Below, in pieces: positions 61,919-64,000 of a stretch of DNA of 64,000 nucleotides. How positions within the stretch are numbered: the first letter of the stretch is position 1; each line of letters begins with the position of its first letter. The position numbers and the translations under genes are program-made. The notes below the pieces were generated by a model. That model searched no databases and was not told the DNA's origin. It saw nothing but the letters and a program-made list of their open reading frames with translations. The stretch is from assembly GCF_030733385.1 (NCBI RefSeq), contig NZ_JASHJC010000018.1:1-64000 (forward strand). The letters are read 5' to 3'. Origin of the DNA: Roseovarius sp. MMSF_3359. GTDB lineage: Bacteria; Pseudomonadota; Alphaproteobacteria; Rhodobacterales; Rhodobacteraceae.

Positions 61919-62572
61919 TCAGGTGATGTCTTTCAGAAGTCGCTGCGCCTCCGCTCGGGGATCGGCAAGGGGTTTGCGATCTTCGCCTGGAAAGAACCGG
62001 GCGCGGGTGGCGGTTGGCATGGGGGCCGGTGTCAGGATGTACACCTGGGGGCCGGTGCGCACGGTCTCGGTCTGCCAGCTACGGGCAAGCGCGATCTGCG
62101 CGGATTTGGTGGCGCCATAAGAGCCGAAGAATTTCTCACCGGCTTGCGCATCGTCGAAAAAGACCGCGGTGCCGGTCTCACCCAGAAGGGGCGCGATGAA
62201 CGGGATCAATTGCCCTGTGGCCGTGACATTGCAGGCCACCGATTTGGCCCAGTCCTTGGCGTCGAGATGGGCCGCCGGCGTGAGCGGGGCGGCGTGCACG
62301 GCAGTATGCGCCCAAAGATCAAGCGCACCCCACCGGTCGTGGATCGAGCGACAAAGCTGTGCCATGGCATCGACATTGGTGATGTCCATCGGCGCGAGCG
62401 TCGCCTGTCCGCCAGCGGCCTGGATTCGGTCATCAAGCTCTTCGAGCGCGCCGGTCGTGCGACCTACGGCGACGACGTGATGGGTTTTCGCCAACTCTTC
62501 GGCCAGTGCTGCGCCCAACCCGCGCGAGGCGCCGGTGACAAGGGCGATTTTGGGGGAGGTATTGTCGGTCAT
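61919..62572 (-). CDS. SDR family oxidoreductase
   Basis: A 217-residue short SDR. ALVTGASRGLGAALAEELA is the nucleotide motif and SYGATKSAQ contains YxxxK; the usual Ser before it is less clear (AVFFDDAQAG). The protein is shorter than usual and its C terminus (ARFFPGEDRKPLADPRAEAQRL) ends the fold early. ATG 62572 gives the family N terminus; a longer in-frame ORF to 62890 overlaps bioY. It lies next to bioY in divergent orientation; substrate unknown. Confidence 0.8.
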   Translation of the reverse strand: MTDNTSPKIALVTGASRGLGAALAEELAKTHHVVAVGRTTGALEELDDRIQAAGGQATLAPMDITNVDAMAQLCRSIHDRWGALDLWAHTAVHAAPLTPAAHLDAKDWAKSVACNVTATGQLIPFIAPLLGETGTAVFFDDAQAGEKFFGSYGATKSAQIALARSWQTETVRTGPQVYILTPAPMPTATRARFFPGEDRKPLADPRAEAQRLLKDIT

Positions 62573-62690
62573 GACCGAGGAAATCCCACCCCTTGGCGTA
62601 ATAATCAAGGCCATTCGCTTGACTTTCTCGCACCTGCGGCGAAAAAGAAGGGCAATAGAGAGACACATAGATAGAGAGGGATGCAGGAAC

Positions 62691-63290
62691 ATGCATGACA
62701 CCGTTCTGAGCAAGGCCGTGATCGGCCAGGAAACACTGCTGAAAAAGGCGGCTCTGGTTTTGGGCGGCACATTGTTCATCGCCATGGCGGCGCAAATCTC
62801 GGTACCGTTCTTTCCGGTGCCGCTGACGATGCAGACGCTGGCGATCCTGATCGTCGGCCTGACATTCGGCTCGCGCCTTGGCGCGGTCACCCTGACTGCC
62901 TACCTCGCAGAGGGCGCGATGGGGCTGCCGGTTTTCGCCAATGCCGCGTCGGCACCTGCGTTGATCGGACCGACCGCCGGGTTCCTCTTCGGCTTTGTCG
63001 GTATGGCTTACCTGGCCGGTCTGGCGGTGGAAAAAGGCCTGGCACGCGGCGTGGTTTCGACCGCGATGGTTGGCATTGTCGTCTCGGCACTGCTCTACAT
63101 TCCAGGTGTTGCCTGGCCGATGGCGATTGCCGGGGCCGCGGGCATGACCGGCAACTGGGTCGGTTCCTCGGCTGACGTGATCTGGACCTACTGGGTAAGC
63201 CCATTCCTCCTGGGCGATGCCGTCAAGGCCGTGATCGCGGCGATGGTCGTCTGGGGCGGCTGGAAGGCACTGGAAGCCCGCAAAGGCTGA
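62691..63290 (+). CDS. bioY: Biotin transporter substrate-binding subunit BioY
   Basis: Integral membrane S-component of the biotin ECF transporter, 199 residues with about six helices. VPFFPVPLTMQTLAILIVGL and SRLGAVTLTAYLAEGAMGLPVF are the family signatures; AGFLFGFVGMAYLAG and the C-terminal helix (FLLGDAVKAVIAAMVV) follow. No bioM/bioN energising genes are nearby; solitary BioY proteins occur in proteobacteria. It could supply biotin used by BirA and MCC in this window. ATG 62691 follows AGGAAC; an intrinsic terminator follows. Confidence 0.92.
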   Translation: MHDTVLSKAVIGQETLLKKAALVLGGTLFIAMAAQISVPFFPVPLTMQTLAILIVGLTFGSRLGAVTLTAYLAEGAMGLPVFANAASAPALIGPTAGFLFGFVGMAYLAGLAVEKGLARGVVSTAMVGIVVSALLYIPGVAWPMAIAGAAGMTGNWVGSSADVIWTYWVSPFLLGDAVKAVIAAMVVWGGWKALEARKG

Positions 63291-63311
63291 GCGATCTGAT
63301 ATCTGAAGTTG

Positions 63312-63345
63312 AAACGCCGCTCCTGAAGGGGCGGCGTTTTCTTTT
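63312..63345 (+). terminator. Intrinsic terminator of bioY
   Basis: AAACGCCGC (63312-63320) pairs perfectly with GCGGCGTTT (63331-63339) across a 10-base loop and runs into TTTCTTTT. Canonical rho-independent terminator 22 bases after the bioY stop. Confidence 0.9.
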
Positions 63346-63772
63346 GCGGAAGGCGTCTCTGCGGATGAAGCAGACCTATGCAGGCGCCGCGATTGCTGAT
63401 GCAGACCGCCCGTTCGCTGCGGCCAAGCCGCAAGTCGGGGGACAGGACAATCCGAGGTTCCTCACGCGCGGCGGATAATTGTCCAATGAACCCCACGGGA
63501 TTACCGCATACAGGGATCTGGAATTCGAACGGGCCGGGCCGTTGCAGATCGAACTACCCTTCACAAATCTGTCCCGGAAATCTTCGGTAGTTCTCGACAG
63601 TTTGTTGCACGAACGCGCACTGATATGTTCACTTCGCGCAATTGATGAACTCACCAGACCAAATATCTTCGGGAAGAAGTATTTGCACTGCACCTGCTAT
63701 TCTATCTTGGTGCTGGCCTGACGCTTGCGCGGCAGCTTGAGTGAAATGGCAGGAGGTTAGGGAAGGGGGAGT
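63346..63772. other. AT-richer non-coding gap upstream of the aconitase X-like gene
   Basis: 427 bases without a well-supported gene. A weak 80-codon ORF (63479-63721, start TTG) has no ribosome-binding site or family. Near the right side, AAATATCTTC...GAAGTATTT (63661-63683) forms a 9-bp stem with one bulged base, a possible operator or leader hairpin. Base composition drops here relative to the rest of the window, which fits a promoter region or acquired DNA. Confidence 0.45.
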
Positions 63773-64000
63773 ATGCAGCTAACCGACTTGCAGAAAAGCT
63801 GGCTGAACGGTGATGCCGGCCCTTCTTTGCAATGGGCAATGGAGTTTGTTCATGCCCTTGGAGAATTTTATGATGTGCCGTCGCTGCTTCCCATAGAGTC
63901 GGCGCATTTTGCGCCGGATGTTCGCATGGGTGGCGATACGAGCGTGCGGCTGCTTGAGAATTTCGTGAAGGATCGGGCAAGAATTCGCGTGCCCGGATAT
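63773..64000 (+). CDS. Aconitase X-like protein, 5' part (runs off the window)
   Basis: The first 76 codons of a gene cut by the window edge. MQLTDLQKSWLNGDAGPSLQ, then the segment with YDVPSLLPIESAHFAPDV and GGDTSVRLLENF, resembles the start of aconitase X (DUF521/AcnX) proteins, whose usual opening is L-T-x-x-E/Q...G-x-x-G. In bacteria such proteins often act as cis-3-hydroxy-L-proline dehydratases. GGGAAGGGGGAG lies just before ATG 63773. The rest of the gene and its small-domain partner are out of view, so the call is provisional. Confidence 0.6.
   Translation, partial: MQLTDLQKSWLNGDAGPSLQWAMEFVHALGEFYDVPSLLPIESAHFAPDVRMGGDTSVRLLENFVKDRARIRVPGY

Noticed and set aside
62661-62680. A BioR-like site (TTATAGATAA type) upstream of bioY
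   Set aside because: The nearest match, ACATAGATAG, misses three of ten positions including the outer symmetrical ones, so it cannot be called a BioR operator.
63479-63721. An 80-codon ORF after the bioY terminator
   Set aside because: TTG start, no Shine-Dalgarno, no recognisable protein features, in an AT-richer non-coding stretch.
1-64000. CRISPR arrays, tRNA/rRNA genes, insertion sequences or prophage
   Set aside because: No regular short repeats with spacers, no tRNA-like cloverleaf, no transposase, integrase or phage structural genes were seen while reading the window.

Overview
The window is high-GC alphaproteobacterial chromosome, most likely from the Roseobacter/Rhodobacter group (Rhodobacterales). 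The evidence is a 14-gene nuo (complex I) operon carrying the small extra reading frames typical of Rhodobacter and Paracoccus, a VPLPA-CTERM protein, RNase J next to a type III pantothenate kinase, a tatABC cluster followed by surE and pcm, and a complete leucine-degradation cluster. I see no rRNA, tRNA, CRISPR array, insertion sequence or prophage. Nearly all sequence is coding, in tight operons with many 1-4 base stop/start overlaps.

Layout. 0.1-1.3 kb: a DegT-type PLP enzyme. 1.4-12.8 kb: leucine/isovalerate catabolism on the + strand (isovaleryl-CoA dehydrogenase, acyl-CoA synthetase, methylcrotonyl-CoA carboxylase beta and alpha, HMG-CoA lyase, enoyl-CoA hydratase), interleaved with two GST genes, two small coupled genes of unknown role and a reverse-strand ompW. 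12.9-16.1 kb: an outer-membrane porin-like protein, a cupredoxin/DUF4142 pair, and a divergent AraC regulator. 16.5-17.5 kb: a core MetE-type methyltransferase.

17.7-36.5 kb: nuoABCDEFGHIJKLMN, interrupted by about ten accessory genes. These include a 59-residue ORF fitted exactly between nuoC and nuoD, and two neighbouring genes with nearly identical C-terminal helix-hairpin-helix domains, one of them fused to NuoE. 36.5-39.7 kb: birA, coaX and RNase J continue the direction of transcription.

39.8-54.3 kb: a mixed region with a 2-oxoglutarate oxygenase, DEAD-box helicase, VPLPA-CTERM protein, release factor 3, a Popeye/cNMP-binding-like membrane protein, a Hint-domain protein, two SDRs, an AlkC/AlkD-like protein, a sodium/solute symporter and an orphan ABC ATPase. 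56.2-62.6 kb: tatABC with a DUF815 ATPase, then reverse-strand surE-pcm-LysM/M23 lipoprotein and an SDR. The window ends with bioY and the start of an aconitase X-like gene running off the right edge.

The strongest non-coding signal is a dispersed intergenic element of about 200 bp in four copies (16.2, 40.7, 55.6 and 55.9 kb). Its hairpins are kept while their sequences change in a compensatory way. Other regulatory signals are a promoter with an overlapping palindromic operator in front of isovaleryl-CoA dehydrogenase, an FNR-type box between ompW and the carboxylase genes, and paired inverted repeats between the AraC gene and the DUF4142/cupredoxin operon. All family assignments come from reading motifs by eye; no database search was run.
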